A model generated the notes under the pieces. It had not been told where the DNA came from and did not search any database. It worked only from the letters and a program-made list of their open reading frames with translations. The translations under genes and the position numbers were made by a program. This document shows, one piece after another, positions 23,501-34,359 of a stretch of DNA of 64,000 nucleotides. This stretch comes from Epiperipatus broadwayi (lineage: Eukaryota > Onychophora > Udeonychophora > Euonychophora > Peripatidae), in contig JAQFVV010012394.1 in assembly GCA_028023455.1 (NCBI GenBank), positions 22,710,900 through 22,774,899 of the forward strand, given 5' to 3'. Positions within the stretch are counted from its first letter, which is position 1, and each line of letters begins with the position of its first letter.

Positions 23501-24107
23501 CAGTGGTGCAACCTTTTTCCATTTGCAACCCCCATACTCAGACTAAAATTTTAGGTGCCCCATTATATGTTACCATTGTATTATAATCATATAAGGATAA
23601 TTTTAACAAAAAATGTTTTATCACATACAAATATATATATATCTTTGTTATATTTCAGTACATATGACCTGATATAAGATCTTTGGAAAAATTGCATAGT
23701 AACAAAAAATATATAATACTTGGTTCTTAGTAGATCTGTTGATTTATAGCAATTACAAATTTTAAGCCTGTTTTAGAAAATGTGTACAATCAAGAACGTA
23801 GTACTATGTATCAATGTTAGGAGGCTAATAGCATGTAGAACAAATTTTGAGAGTGAGCAAGAAAATGAGAGCTATATAAATGAAATGCCATTATGATGTG
23901 CTGTTTATACAAAGTGAATTGAAATATCAAGAAGTTTAAACACAAAAATGGTCAGACCCACAATAATGAGTTGCAGAGTTTTCATGTACTTTTGTTTTTT
24001 TAATTAAAAATTTACTAGCCAACATGAAAACTTCTCAAAATTTTCACAACCCCCAAAAATTTTTCTATGACCCCTTGAGGAGTCATGACCCACAGGTTGT
24101 GCACTGC
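23501..24107. mobile_element. hAT-type non-autonomous element
   Basis: The left end is CAGTGGTGCAACC and the right end is GGTTGTGCACTG (rc CAGTGCACAACC). Sub-terminal blocks also correspond: GCAACCCCCATACTCAGAC and ACCCCTTGAGGAGTCATGAC. The CAGTGGT..AACC ends are typical of hAT elements. Length is about 607 bp with no transposase. The flanking 8-mers do not match well, so the site duplication has decayed. Confidence 0.75.
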
Positions 24108-24899
24108 TACCCTATCTTATAATAAAGTTTCAGATTTGGAACTTAAAAAAATAATTCTTTGAACTTACTAATTTGTTAATATATCATCTTTCATTCCTTT
24201 AATTTTTCTTAACTTCTGAAATGAATTTTTATATTAAATAGGAAATGATGCACTATTTTGTGTTCCAAAATAAATAGATATATAGCATTAATTTATAAAC
24301 TGATTTATTAATTAACGCATCACCCATTTATAAAATAATCAATTCCCCCAAATCTTGCTTATATAAATATATAATTTCATACCTATTCACATATTTATAA
24401 ACAAATATGAAAATTATATAGAACATTACTATATATAAACCTACATATACATGTAGCAGCTATTTTTCAAATAGGCAAAACTCACTATACATATTGCCAC
24501 ACACAGCAAGCTAGAGTAATCAAAGGATTATTTTTCAAATAATGTTTAAAATAATATTTATATAATTTTATTGCAAATAAAAACTGGTTTTAATAAACTT
24601 TTTAAAATGTCATTTATTTACTTATGAAAGACTGATGAAAATCAGCTAGAATTTCATTTCAATAATAAAACTGCCCTTTAAATTGGAATATTTAGATCAA
24701 AATGTTTTCAAATTTTCTGTTAATATGGATGTAAAGTAATATTAAAAAAAAAAAAAAGATGTACGCCTAAAAATAAATATTTACTGAATAAAAAAAATTG
24801 AAAACTAATATAAAATCACACGTTTGATTATAATATATATTTTTAAAAAGATAATTTTTCACAATATTTGATAACTATCATTATATAGTTTTCTTTCTT
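24108..24899. other. No gene recognised
   Basis: AT-rich with homopolymers and a (TA)-rich segment. Confidence 0.45.
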
Positions 24900-25060
24900 T
24901 TCTATCACTATGATTATGCCATTTATCCAGTCCTATCCTATCCAATATTCTCAGACTAGTTTCTAGCTTATGGCCTTCATCAGTGAGGAGCTTTGGATTT
25001 TGGAACAGTGCACCCAGAACCTTGTGGATCTAATGTAACTTTTCTCTAGCATTCATCTTT
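24900..25060 (-). repeat. Dispersed repeat carrying hammerhead family 2 copy B
   Basis: On the minus strand it runs TTAGATCCACAAGGTTCTGG, GTGCACTGTTCC, the hammerhead core, then TTGGATAGGATAGG. This is the same order as the plus-strand repeat at 15,655. Confidence 0.75.
24940..24998 (-). ncRNA. Hammerhead ribozyme-like motif, family 2 copy B
   Basis: On the minus strand: distal stem I ATCCAA, internal loop AGCTC, proximal stem I CTCA, core CTGATGA, stem-loop AGGCCATAAGCTA, GAAA, then ACTAGTC (stem III self-complementary ACTAGT with GTC cleavage triplet). It closes with proximal stem I TGAG, loop AATA and distal stem I TTGGAT. Both halves of stem I pair perfectly (4 bp and 6 bp). Stem II has three pairs (GGC/GCT) but an A-A opposition at 10.1/11.1, where active hammerheads normally have G-C. 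The short palindromic stem III is like the minimal type I hammerheads of Penelope-like elements. Activity is uncertain. Confidence 0.7.
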
Positions 25061-25779
25061 TACTTCTTTCTTTTACTACCAAGCTATCAGCCCAAATTGG
25101 CATCACATTAATATTTTCAATCTAAGTCAACTTGCTTGTATAGTCATATAGATCTGAAATCAGTTCAATATATATATATTACAATGACATTAGATTTTAA
25201 GTAACTTTAGACATCTCTATCCTTTGGCCAAGATTGATATAAAAACCAATAAGATATCACATGATCTTATTTAACCTAATACTTACACTGCTGTGCAGCA
25301 AAAAATTATTTTTTTTCTCATCATGATTATACCATCTAGTATCTATTGATAACTAAAGCTCACATTAAGTAACATAATTATGGTAAGAAAAAAAAGTTGC
25401 TGTTGCGTGGCGCTGTGTAAGTATTACGTAAGATAGGGTTATGTGGTGTTTAATTGATTATTATGCAGTTTTAGAATAGTGCAGATCTAACTTCAACAGA
25501 TATAGTAAAGACAAAATACAGCTTTACTGACAGCACATTAATCCCCATTTAAATACTTGACAAAACACTAATTAATGCTTAAGATAAATATTTTAACATT
25601 AAATATCAATTAAATTCTGTGAAAAAATATATCCACCCATTCTTATAAATCACTTTTTGATAAAAAGGAAGTAGTAGTGGTAATATGTTATTGTTAAAAA
25701 AAATTTAAGAAAGGTGATTTTGAAATATGAATTTTTTTTCTACAGTACACGCTTTTTCATACCTGCACTTATATATGTA

Positions 25780-25910
25780 ATATATGGGAGGTTTGAACTC
25801 AGACATTCACATGACCCTCAACCATCCATGCTATCTCATACTGCTGATACACTCGATCACACACGTGTCAAAAAGCTAAATAATCACTCATCAGTTGGTC
25901 CAAAGGTGAT
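25780..25910 (-). repeat. tRNA-like repeat, hammerhead family 3 copy A (core deleted)
   Basis: On the minus strand it begins GGACCAACTGATGAGTG, then skips ~35 bases including the GAAA box relative to the 62.8-kb copy. It continues CACGTGTGTG, ATCAGCAGTATGAGATAGCA, GGATGGTTGAGGG and ends at AGTTCAAACCTCCC. TAGCATGGATGG resembles a Pol III A box and AGTTCAAACC a B box. So it is a tRNA-related repeat with a broken hammerhead-like leader. Confidence 0.6.
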
Positions 25911-26424
25911 TTTTTAAAAGTGTTCCTGAATATTATAAAATAGTAGAAATGAATGAGTACGGTGCCCAAAATAAAAAGGTCTAAAATAAAATGAAGGACT
26001 AAATACCTAATGTTAGAGGTGATCATCAAACAATAGAAAGAGTGAATTTCAAAAATCTGTCTAAATATTAAAAATAAGATTTGTTAAAACCTATCTTTTA
26101 TCCTAATCATTTCTTGTGTTTTGAAATTCTCTAAAAACTATTGATAACATTAGCATTTATATCTGAAAATAATCTTGATTATCATATATTGTCTTATTAA
26201 ACTGGATTCAGTACATAAAAATTAAAACAATGACCTTCATTTTCTTTATATTCTTACTGAATCAAACAAATCCATCTTATGAACAATAAAAAACTATTTC
26301 TACGTTTCAAACATTTAATGTGATCTTTTTTAATATTTAAATAAAAACAAAATCTTAGTACAAAATACTATAGAATAATAAAAAAAAAATTTTTTTTTAA
26401 ATTTTATATATTAATATATCTAAA

Positions 26425-26466
26425 TATATATATATACAAACAATTGTTAGTTTGTATATATATATA
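26425..26466. repeat. 17-bp stem hairpin
   Basis: TATATATATATACAAAC pairs perfectly with GTTTGTATATATATATA across an 8-base loop. Confidence 0.85.
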
Positions 26467-26639
26467 TTACATGCTTGTAATTTCTAAAAAAAAAAATCCA
26501 TTTTTTAAAAACATTTTACAATGCATTTGCAACAATATTTTGTTTCTATTTAAATCATTAAAAAAGAACATATTAACTGGTTGAAATACTAGGATTTTTT
26601 TTTAATTGCTTATAGCATTAATTTATTTAATTCAGTAAG

Positions 26640-27010
26640 AATTGAAAACTATTGCTCCAGATTGGCTGCATCAACAAACCTGAGCCGGCACCTCCATGTT
26701 GGTTCACTGATTATTGCAAAGATATCAATGATCAAGTTTTGAGTCTCGCCTCATCAATGCAATACCAAAATGAGCTGTCATACATGAGAACTCTATCAGA
26801 CTATCTAATTACTACCAATTAGTGGATTGATCATACCATCCAACTCAACAATAAAAGTTAACATATTTAATCATGAACTAAATTGCTTGACTTATAAGAA
26901 AGTAATAGACAGATCTCGGGATGCTTGGGCTAGGATTGATGGATTGGGAGCATATCACTGTCCTTGCCAGCGTTTTCCCAGCCCGCTTGGTCTCTGCCTC
27001 GCATCTTGAT
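26640..27010 (+). pseudogene. Possible LINE C-terminal / zinc-finger-like relic
   Basis: Locally higher GC than the flanks. Fragments read CSRLAASTNLSRHLHV and, in the open frame 26,827-27,009, DRSRDAWARIDGLGAYHCP then CQRFPSPLGLCLAS. The second recalls the 'CP.C.R.F.SR.GL.SH' finger near the C-terminus of some LINE proteins. The match is weak and the histidines expected of a finger are not all present, so it may be something else. Confidence 0.25.
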
Positions 27011-27553
27011 TTTAATCTTATACTTATTATAGATTTTGATGTGCCTTTTCAATACTCAAAGAGGCATGCATAATTGTTCAACTGGGGCAAAGTATGGTCC
27101 AATCTAGAATTCTACTAAAGCGTTGATCCAACAATCAAGTATGTATTCACTTTTCATTTAGCTATGGACATTGCTTGGTATTCATGTAATCATCATTGTA
27201 TAAAGTTGTATCAATTGTTTAAATAAATCGTTATTTTTATAAAAAAAAATATAAATATTTTTATTTCTGCAAAGGCAATAAAAAGTAAAAATAAAAAAAA
27301 AGTACTATAAAGTAAAAAATAAATTGTCTTCAACTTCCACAATATTTTTGAAATTATGTAATCTAAATAAAAGGGTGTTCCAAAATAGACAGAATATTTT
27401 TAAACATGAGCACTTAATGCTTTTATTTTGGTCACATAATGAAAATACTATGAAAGTTGAAGAAATTTTATTTTTTTATGCATTTAACTACTTTTTAGTT
27501 TTATACAATTCCAGAAAGTATTACAAATGAAGGAAGCTTAAATTGAATTAATA

Positions 27554-27567
27554 CCACTAGATGGCAG
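27554..27567 (+). promoter_or_regulatory. CTCF-like motif
   Basis: CCACTAGATGGCAG matches the CTCF core consensus CCASYAGRKGGCRS at all 14 positions. It lies in otherwise A/T-rich DNA. A single match in 64 kb can be chance, so only binding data would make it a site. Confidence 0.4.
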
Positions 27568-28149
27568 TACCATAGGAATACTGAATTTAACATAAAATTA
27601 AAAATTTAAATTTTTTCATTAATTTTTTTGCTATAATTGTTTAAAAATTCTAAAAAAAATGAAATGCCATCAGAAATACATAGTTTTGTAAAGTTTCAAC
27701 TAGATCACAAATTGCAAAATGTATAAAAATTGAGTTTCCATATTTCACAGATAGAATGATACACAAAAAACAAGAATAATAAAAATATTGCTGCTTTATT
27801 TTTAAATTACTGATTTACATATGCTTTTATCAGTAATGGTGAAATAAAAATGAATAAAAAATAACAACTGATAAGGAATTAACCAAATTTACAAACTCTC
27901 AAATGCAGTGAGTATGAATAGTTTTGGTAATGTATGCTAGTTTGCTAGTTAAGCATATAATTTCTTGCTAAAATGACAAATTCTATTAGGAAGCTCAGAT
28001 ATCTTATTGTCATGGATTTTTGTTACTGATTTATTTTTTTCTTATTGTTAAACACAATTTACTTGAATTTAGTAATAATAAGTCTCTTACTGATTTTAAA
28101 TAATTTAAATTTTAATAATCTCCATACTTCCTCTTTCTTTTTTATTCTT

Positions 28150-28260
28150 CATATAAATAAAGATACAATAAAAGACAAATGACCCCCAAGATGCATTTCA
28201 TACTGAACCAGCACTCATCAGTTGGGCCAGGTCACCAGCTCTCATATACATCTTTATTAC
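28150..28260 (-). repeat. Hammerhead family 3 copy B
   Basis: The minus strand has CTGATGA (28,221-28,215), stem-loop GTGCTGGTTCAGTAT (6 bp, loop GTT), then GAAA (28,199-28,196). This is the core order of a hammerhead. The upstream GACCTGGCCCAA resembles the GGACCAA of the other copies. No clear stem III or cleavage triplet follows, and the tRNA-like part seen in copies A and C is absent. Confidence 0.5.
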
Positions 28261-28445
28261 ATGAAGAGTATTTATCTATGGCGAATTGTCACATCTTTAT
28301 TTCAATTGCCAGATGTAAATCCCAGTGCCTTTCATTATAAATGGTGATCATGTGATATAATCATTCCTCCTAGCCTGTTATAATATATTTACATAATATT
28401 AGACAAAATAATATACAATAAAACAAAATCACAATTTATATAAAT

Positions 28446-28650
28446 AAATGACGGCTGTAGCTAGCTTACTGCATAACTTCCATTTTGTGCAGCATTTAGT
28501 TAGAATTTAAAAATCAAAATCTCATTAACATAAGATTAATATACAAATATTAACACTGTGTGATATTAATGAGATTTTATGTGTAAATTTTAACTATAAA
28601 TTCTGCTTAAGATGGTCATCGTGCAATAAGTTAGCTATAGCTATTCATTT
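28446..28650. mobile_element. Foldback element 4 (~85-bp arms)
   Basis: The left arm starts AAATGACGGCTGTAGCTAGC and runs to AAATCTCATTAA. The right arm starts TTAATGAGATTT and ends GCTATAGCTATTCATTT. The pairing is imperfect but continuous. It ends about 20 bases before the family-2 hammerhead motif at 28,672. Confidence 0.8.
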
Positions 28651-28671
28651 ATATTGCTGAATTTTAGTTAA

Positions 28672-28732
28672 CCCCAGTGTTTTGATGACAGCCATTAGTT
28701 AGAAACCGGTCTGGGAATAAGGATATTCAGAA
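28672..28732 (+). ncRNA. Hammerhead-like motif, family 2 copy C
   Basis: It reads CCCCAGTGTTTTGATGA, stem-loop CAGCCATTAGTTA, GAAA, ACCGGTC overlapping the last A, then TGGGAATAAGGATA. It aligns position for position with the 24,940 copy (TGATGA, GCCAT, AG, TAGAAAC, GTCTG, GAATA). Stem III is the palindrome ACCGGT and the GTC triplet is intact. C3 of the core is T here, which should impair catalysis. CCCA pairs with TGGG as a shifted stem I. Confidence 0.6.
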
Positions 28733-30797
28733 AAGTTTGTTAACAGCTATTCAGGTTCATATTTATTCTAAACAAAAGTTAATATTTTTTCCCGAAAAAC
28801 TACAATAAAACTTTCTCCATAATGATCCCAAAACTTCTTGGTTTCATCAAAATCTCAAATTGAGTATAATCCAAGACACTGCCTTATCTCTTGATATCTA
28901 ACTAAGAGCTGCAGCAATTAATAGATTACAAGTTCAATCCATTACATAATTTAAGTTTTATGGTTTATAATGACAATGTGAGTTTAAATTCTTTATTTTT
29001 AATCCTTCGTTATTCTTTGTGTCAGACACAATTTCTTTCTTTTTAAAATTCAAAAGTTCATAAGCAACTTAATAAAGAAAGAATTAATTAAAGTTCATAA
29101 TGCAGCTCTAAATTTCAGATGCTAGAATAAATGATAAGGGAATGGCAAACATTAGTAAGCTACCACTGATGATCAAATGTTATCTCTCAATACAATACTC
29201 TATTTGACACTAAGGCAGAGAACATACGTGCATATGTTTTACACCAAGTTAATTAAAAACTTATTTTTAACAACATGGATATGATTTCTTTAAAATACTA
29301 TTAAATGTACAAATGCTCCTCAAGCCATTTCTGTTTACTCCTATTTTGTCTGCTTTTAGTATAGTAAATCTTTAATCTTGCAGAGATCACAGTTGATCTG
29401 AGAGATACAAATTCTTTTAAATTTTGTTACATATGTCAGGTGCATAGGTTCATGGTCATGATTAGCTACACTTTGAAAATAACCAGAAGTTCAGTCATAA
29501 CATTTAAACTATCAGTTTGGTTATAATGTGATTCACAAGCATTTTGGATATTTCTTAGTAAGTAGTATCTGAGATACTGTGAATTCTAAAACAAGTGTTG
29601 TATTTATGCCTTGAACATAGCAATATTGTTTGTAATGACTGTAACAAATGTTTTGCAAAGCCAACTATTGAAAATTCTAATTAATTAATATTAAAGACAT
29701 TTTCTGGTTGTATTTTTTAGCAATGGTTTATCCATACCTCGGTTATTTGAAGAAAAAAAAATCTCTATATTTTTATATTTCTTCTTCAATAATTTTTAAA
29801 CTATAACTACAAATAAATTTTAAAAATCATATATTTGATTACATATGTATAATAAATGCAAATTTGCAGTGTTTTTCGCAATTCAGTAAAACATTATTTT
29901 AAAAACTGAATCATTTTGATGTACATTACATTTATACTGAATTTCCTATTAATTTTCTGTATCTTTTGATTTTTTTTTTGAAAATTTTAATTGCTTCAAA
30001 ATAAAACATTGCAATTCACTGGCCATTTAAAATATTAATAACAGATGATAGTTAAAAATATCTATTAAAAACAATGACAATTGTTCAGGGGAAAGTTGGT
30101 ATAAAGAGTAAATAATAAACACAATAAATCTTCTTAATGACTAGAAATTGGGAAGCCCTAAGAAAAATGCAAATCACAGTTCTATTTTTAAAAAAGTCAA
30201 TATTATAACAGCTGAGCTTTGGATTACACTGCAATAGTTGTGATTTGACGATTGACATAATCATATGTACTTAATATTTGGACTTTTATCAGATCTCATC
30301 ACTGGTTTATACAAAACCCAAATATGCTGGATGCATTTTCTAAGTAGAGCTTAATGAATAAAATTTTCTTTGAGGAATGGATGTAATTTGCTTAATAAAA
30401 TACTGGCAACAATCTTCATGTACATGGTCATAATTCTAAAAGGATCAAGGTTGTAAATATTAGATAGTGATTGGGATGTTTTTTCATATTATTATTAAAT
30501 ACAAACCTCTTATATAATTTATGAAATTTAATATTTCATATTTGTAATATGACTGTTAAAGTTTAATTTTGCCAGTTACGTGCTATATAATATTTGTTTT
30601 AAAAACAGCACCTGTAATTTAATTATGTAAATTTGTTTTAAAGCTAGAATATTTGAGATGTAATATATTCCTGGACCATCTGAAATGACTGGTTCAGTAA
30701 AACATACTAAAAGATTTATACTTTTCTGGTATTTTTGGAAAAGGTTGCTCTTAAAAACTGTTTGGAGATTTAAATATATATATAATAATAAATGAAT
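28733..30797. other. No gene recognised
   Basis: A 2-kb AT-rich stretch with no repeats or motifs that I could support. Confidence 0.45.
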
Positions 30798-30899
30798 GTG
30801 GTTTATTGCTTGGGAATTCATACAAATTTCAAGCATTGGAAATAACAGAACTGGTTTTCTTGGGTTCCAATCTGACATTCTAGAAGTGCATTAAACCAC
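30798..30899. mobile_element. Short TIR element (~102 bp)
   Basis: It starts GTGGTTTATTGC and ends GCATTAAACCAC, its near-exact inverse complement. A related copy lies at 5,672-5,795. The interior (GGGAATTCAT, TTGGGTTCCAATCTGACA) is less AT-rich. It is too short to encode anything and is probably a MITE. Confidence 0.65.
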
Positions 30900-31220
30900 A
30901 ATCAATAAAAATAAAGGATTTATTCTCAGAACTTCATACATTTGAGCACCAAAAGGATCAGTGCTGGCTCATGATCTATAAGCCTTAAACTGCCGAGTCT
31001 GCCATTCTATCACTATCAAACATATAGGACAATTTAACTTAATAAAAATAAAATATTTAGAAAATTTTAATAGGTCTAATGCAAAGGCTAAGGAAATATG
31101 AGAATTGACAACTTTGATTTTCAATGTTTTCTATTAAAAATGATGATCAGCAACTAAGTATAGGATTGCTGCTTCAATTATTAAAATCTGGATTTATCAT
31201 CAATGAAAAGTATCTCAAGG

Positions 31221-31330
31221 CAAGCATTGTTAGCCGAGAGGTCATCGCAGCCACCTTGCAAGCAAGTAGTTGGTTGCAGGCGGTTGTGGGTTCGCGTCCC
31301 GGCCGATGCTATGACATATGAAAAAAAAAA
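31221..31330 (+). mobile_element. tRNA-derived short SINE, copy 1
   Basis: A Pol III-type unit of about 100 bases plus a 10-base A tail. The A box is TTAGCCGAGAGG (31,230-31,241) and the B box GGTTCGCGTCC (31,289-31,299). It starts CAAGCATTGTTAGCC and ends ATGCTATGACATATGA(n). A second copy lies on the minus strand at 60,525-60,633. The insert between the boxes is too long for a normal tRNA and the acceptor ends do not pair, so this is a retroposed tRNA-like unit and not a tRNA gene. Target duplication is unclear for this copy. Confidence 0.85.
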
Positions 31331-32010
31331 GTAGTCTATGTCAAATAAATTTAGTTTTAAATTATTTCACATATACTAATGGCAACATCACAAGTATACA
31401 AAATTTAAATGAATCGTATTGCTTAAAAAAATAAACTGAACTAATTGAACCATTGAAATTATTCAATTTATGTGGATGGTACATTAAATGATCAATTAGA
31501 GATAAAAATACATTATTAGAAAAAAAATGTGCATCATTTAAAAGTGATTGTGTTATTGATATATCTTCATCATGCAATATTTTGATAAATATGATGACAA
31601 ATAATTCCAAACAACATTCAAGTCATCTATGATGATCTCAATTTATATTCCACATTTCATAAAATAATTCAAATTATCAAGAATGTAAACTAAATCTTTG
31701 TTTATTGACTGAATAGATTATGCAAATATATATTATGTCATGAATACAAAATAAGCAGTCCCATAAATAATGATTTTAAAGTAATAATTAATCCAATAAT
31801 ATTCTTCAAATTTATGATATAAAGCAGTATTCTTTTTTTACGGATTATTATTGGTTCAGATATAGATTATATACATAAAATAAATAATTATAAATAGAGC
31901 AATAATGTATTCAAATAATAAATTAATAAAACAAAAAATTGATATAATAAAAAATAAGATAGTGAAAAATCATTAACCTATTGAACTAATTAATAAATTA
32001 CGCGCGCGGA

Positions 32011-32020
32011 GGGGGGGGGG
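32011..32020 (+). repeat. (G)10 tract after CGCGCGCGGA
   Basis: Ten G preceded by an alternating CG run, striking in this A/T-rich background. Confidence 0.95.
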
Positions 32021-32329
32021 AATAATGAAAAAAGTTTTTATAAAATAAATAAAATATACCAAAATAAAATTGAACTTAATCTAATTTATAAAAAGAAAAT
32101 GAGTTTAAATAAACTGATAAATGATAATAATATAGATAGATCAGAAAACATGGATGGAAATTATATTACAAACTGTTTAATAAAAAGTATTTCAAATATA
32201 AACACAACAAAAAATAAAATAAAAACCATGCTGAAAGAATATTTGAAAAATAAAAATTCAAATATTTACATATATAAGAACATAAATATTTAAATTTTGA
32301 AATAGAAACTATAGATAATAGTGCTCGAT

Positions 32330-32340
32330 GGGGGGGGGGG
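32330..32340 (+). repeat. (G)11 tract
   Basis: Eleven G only 310 bases from the previous G tract. Confidence 0.95.
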
Positions 32341-32879
32341 AGCATCATACACATACTAAACTATACTGGAATAAGCTAATCAATGACTTGCATTTAAAAA
32401 AAAAAAAAAAATGTATAAGGTTTGAAAAAAAAAAACATAATTAATATATTTTTCATAACAGGAAATGATCAAAAAAAAAAAGTATAAAAATGAAATAATT
32501 TATTTAAAAAACAAACCTAAAGTCAGTCTAGATAAAAAATGATATGTTTGGAAACTATAAATATGTTTGAAAACATAAAAATAATATTTATTTAGAAAAA
32601 AAAACATGAAATTTATATATTTTCATAATAGACAATGATGGGAAAACAAACAATATATTAAAAAACAAGAATATAAAATAATTTATTTTGAAAATAAATG
32701 TGGCATGTAGAAATACCAGCAATCAGAGCCTTGCAGCAAGGTGATGAACACCCAGGATTCAATTACAAACTAATTGTGGCATACAGCAATATCAACAAAA
32801 AAATGAATATCTAGAATCCATTTTGGTTCCTGTTATTGATAACTTGCATATTATACTCCTTTTGATGAATAAAAAATAT

Positions 32880-33190
32880 CACTTTATTACACTGTCAATG
32901 TGGAACCAGCTGATGTGCCTGATAACTTATTGCATAATATCATTCACAAGCAAACATTACATTAGGTAAGATGAATTTCTCACTCTAATGAGACCCGCAT
33001 TGATATATGGTTTCATTTATGGAACAACTCGCTGCTACGAGTAGTTCTTTTCAAAACTTAACTTTGCAAAGAATAATTTCCACTCCAGACTTCCTGACCC
33101 AAAGCTGGAAAACTCTGAAAACGCAGATGAGGGTAGCAATATCATCAATGCCAGCTAATATATCTCACCAAAAATAAACACAGCCATCAA
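32880..33190 (+). pseudogene. hAT transposase C-terminal relic
   Basis: Three consecutive frames give VNVEPADVPDNLLHNIIH, then YGTTRCYE*FFSKLNFAK followed by NNFHSRLPDPKLEN, then RVAISSMPANISH. These align in order with the C-terminal dimerisation region (hATC) of hAT transposases of the EPM2AIP1/GTF2IRD2 type, where the pattern is 'FGSTYLCEQ.FS..N..K...RSRL.D..L...LR.A.S'. At least one stop and two frame shifts are present. No terminal repeats could be tied to it. Confidence 0.72.
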
Positions 33191-33621
33191 ATTAGATAAT
33201 TAAATTTTTGATCAAATATAAGACTAATTTTTAAGTTTATAATTTTGTATAGCCTAGGAAATAGATCTTAGCAGAAAAAGTGTTCTCTGTCACAGCTGTA
33301 AATAATAAAAGTTTAATTCTTAATTTAATTTCAGTACAAACAAAAAGTCTCTTTAAAAAAATGAACCCCTCTTTCACAAAATAATGAAAAGAAAAACAAA
33401 ATTTACTTTTTCAATAATAAAAAAATATATAGTAAGCTTTATTTATTTTTTTGTGCGAAAGTATGATCAATAAAATATATATATTAGCATACATGTTCTT
33501 TGTATTATTCTTTTTTTATTTATTATTTTTGTTTATAATCCTGTTTATATTTTATAATTTTTAGCTTAAATTGTATCATATACTAATGTATATGTTATGG
33601 TTATTGTAATAAATTTGATAA

Positions 33622-34287
33622 GTATTAATAATTACCAGTTATTATTAATAATTACCAGGTCTTTTGGTCAAAATGATAAATATATCTATATAAATCACAC
33701 TGACTATATAAATCACACTGACCAGGTAAAATAATTACCATAGAAGTTTGATAAATGTAATAAAAACATATTTATTATTTGTTATTTGCTATTTTAATAT
33801 TTGGTGATTTTTTTATTTATTGTTGTGCTATTTATCAAATTATGATATATTTATGCAAATAAGGAATAAAAAACAAATAGGAAAACTTGAATTAGATAAA
33901 ATTTTTACATTTTTATAAAATTACAAACTATTTAATAACATCGCAAAAGTATTACATTTAGAATTACAAAGAATTTTTGATTTTTTACATTTGCAGTGAT
34001 TTGAGTTACAATCTGTGCAACTGCAATATTGGAATTCATAACAATCTAAATTGGAATTCCTTGCAAGCACACTCTCTTAAACACCATTAATTAAAATAAG
34101 TTTCTTTGCTATCTGTAAATTCATTTCTGATATAAAACTGCTAACAGTATTGAAATTTATTAAATTTACCGTTGACAAGCGCGGGAACTATTAATAACTA
34201 CCAGTACATGTGATATATTTTTTTAAAATTACTCACTTTGCCTGTCTTATTTTGTTATTATTAGTAATAACTGGTAATTATTAATAC
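33622..34287. mobile_element. TIR element (~666 bp), unclassified
   Basis: The left end GTATTAATAATTACCAGTTA is the inverse complement of the right end TAACTGGTAATTATTAATAC, a ~23-bp perfect TIR. The left end repeats its own ATTATTAATAATTACCAG motif once more. The interior has a 20-base tandem duplication of CTATATAAATCACACTGA near 33,690 and no coding content. Confidence 0.65.
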
Positions 34288-34359
34288 AAACTGACTAATC
34301 ACTTCAACTGTAACATATATATGTATAATTGAATAATACATATTTTTATCAATTTAATA

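Noticed and set aside
24632-24655. CTGATGAAAATCAG near 24.63 kb as a hammerhead
   Set aside because: No GAAA box with stem II and no complementary stem I.
25714-25917. Protein-coding gene sharing 'FELR' and 'NHSSVGP' with the frame at 62,708-62,899
   Set aside because: The similarity reflects the family 3 tRNA-like repeat on the opposite strand; the reading frames are incidental and contain indels relative to each other.
31221-31330. Functional tRNA gene
   Set aside because: A and B boxes are present, but spacing is too long, the acceptor ends do not pair, and an identical-ended copy with A tail and target duplication shows it is a SINE.
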